DNA of 64,000 bases from Bacillota bacterium (GTDB lineage: Bacteria > Bacillota > Clostridia > Acetivibrionales > DSM-1351), in assembly GCA_023460955.1 (NCBI GenBank), contig JAEWOH010000040.1, positions 1 to 64,000 of the forward strand. The letters are read 5' to 3'. Made by a program: the position numbers and the translations under genes. Numbering within the stretch: position 1 is the first letter of the stretch; every line of letters begins with the position of its first letter. The notes under the pieces were generated by a model. It saw only the letters and a list, made by a program, of their open reading frames with translations. It had not been told where the DNA came from and ran no database searches. Shown here piece by piece: positions 63,459 through 64,000 of the stretch.

Positions 63459-64000
63459 CTATTCTGTTAAATTGTCTGCAAGCTTGGCAAATTCCTGATC
63501 AGTTATGCTTCTTCCCAACGATATGCTCAAATGCTGTACCTCATTCAAAAGCTCAGATATACTTTCCCGGGATAAAAATAAACCCAATTCCTTCAGCTTT
63601 ATTTCAATGGCAGCCCTTCCGGAGTGCTTTCCGGCAATTATTCTTCTTTCCATGCCTACAACAGAGGGTTCGAAGGGCTCGTAATTGGAGCCGTTCTTTA
63701 ATATCCCGTCCACATGTATGCCTGATTCAACCTCAAATATTTTATCTCCAATAATTGGCTTTTTGTCTGATATAGTGGTTAATGCAAGCTGCTGATATAG
63801 ACTTTTGGCCTCTCTTAACAGAGATAAATCCAGATTTGGTTTATGACGCTTGATTATTCGGAGTGCCATTATTACTTCTTCCAGAGCTGCAAAGTATCCG
63901 CAGCCGGAAAAACTGACTGCAAGGTTTTCTCCCCCACTTAAAATCCATTCAACAGCAAGGGCCGTTGCACAAAAATAATTATTTTGAGGACAAAACTCAA
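63459..64000 (-). CDS. nifV: Homocitrate synthase, omega (C-terminal) half, partial
   Basis: The reading frame stays open from the stop to the window edge (upstream part cut off), at least 180 residues. Visible parts are AVEWILSGGENLAVSFSGCG followed by the LEEVIMALRIIKRHKP helix, then IIGDKIFEVESGIHVDGILKNG, YEPFEPSVVGMERRIIAGKHSG and the final helical region. These match the C-terminal half of the homocitrate/isopropylmalate synthase family; the first part resembles the end of the barrel. It lies 82 bases upstream of the alpha gene on the same strand. An internal ATG at 63869 is not the true start, because the conserved sequence continues beyond it. Confidence 0.87.
   Translation of the reverse strand, partial: EFCPQNNYFCATALAVEWILSGGENLAVSFSGCGYFAALEEVIMALRIIKRHKPNLDLSLLREAKSLYQQLALTTISDKKPIIGDKIFEVESGIHVDGILKNGSNYEPFEPSVVGMERRIIAGKHSGRAAIEIKLKELGLFLSRESISELLNEVQHLSISLGRSITDQEFAKLADNLTE

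Overview
The window looks like the chromosome of a low-GC, anaerobic, nitrogen-fixing clostridium. The closest match I can suggest is the Ruminiclostridium / cellulolytic Clostridium group; that is an inference from gene content, not a database match. Supporting signs are AT-rich spacers, strong Shine-Dalgarno sites (GGAGG types), many U-tract terminators, a T-box leader, an L27 precursor next to its Prp protease, secreted proteins with S-layer-homology-like repeats, a DUF4364 protein, and a nifV split into omega and alpha halves beside modBC. Nearly every gene has a recognisable housekeeping or clostridial-core role. I see no prophage, insertion sequence or CRISPR array.

Layout. 0-4 kb: a heptamer array, ruvC, then argG-argH behind a promoter overlapped by an ARG-box-like palindrome. 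4-13.7 kb: cell-envelope genes, comprising two small proteins, a lipoprotein deacetylase, a Dabb protein, two long YcdB-like secreted proteins, a PP2C-TM-LysM fusion, and DUF948 and YtxH proteins. 14-19 kb: glgA, a coiled-coil lipoprotein, a cobalamin adenosyltransferase, a ferredoxin-like QueG relative and DUF4364. 18.7-26.4 kb: a ribosome-biogenesis block on the minus strand (rng, rplU, prp, rpmA, obgE, a short ORF, yhbY) with two linked radical-SAM genes upstream. 26.7-32.7 kb: tRNA-Pro, plsC, a PilZ protein, dinB, infC-rpmI-rplT with an attenuator and AUU start, and thyA-folA. 32.8-40.7 kb: a glycosyltransferase pair, two unlike tandem thrS genes behind one Thr T-box, and an FAH-family enzyme. 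40.8-51.3 kb: a tiny membrane protein, comEA, dacF, an acyl-CoA synthetase, an ABC-F protein, MATE, and rsfS/LytR_C/yqeK/nadD. 51.9-58.8 kb: purEFMNHD. 59-64 kb: an auxin-efflux-type carrier, a zinc-ribbon protein, modBC and split nifV.

The most unusual signal is not a protein. Two intergenic regions, about 45.70-46.01 kb and 51.56-51.80 kb, fold on the plus strand into the same elaborate RNA: a long closing stem, stacked helices, a conserved GGTGAAGA/TATGAGCC internal loop, and a three-way junction bearing two hairpins, mostly capped by AGGA-type loops. Helix sequences differ between the copies but stay complementary, and G-T pairs fit only the plus strand. I do not recognise the class. Other items worth a second look are a duplicated palindromic initiation region with a 31-codon ORF before yhbY, a Cys-rich PurF propeptide, a repeat-built insertion in ModC, and a 26-bp duplication at the end of nifV-alpha.
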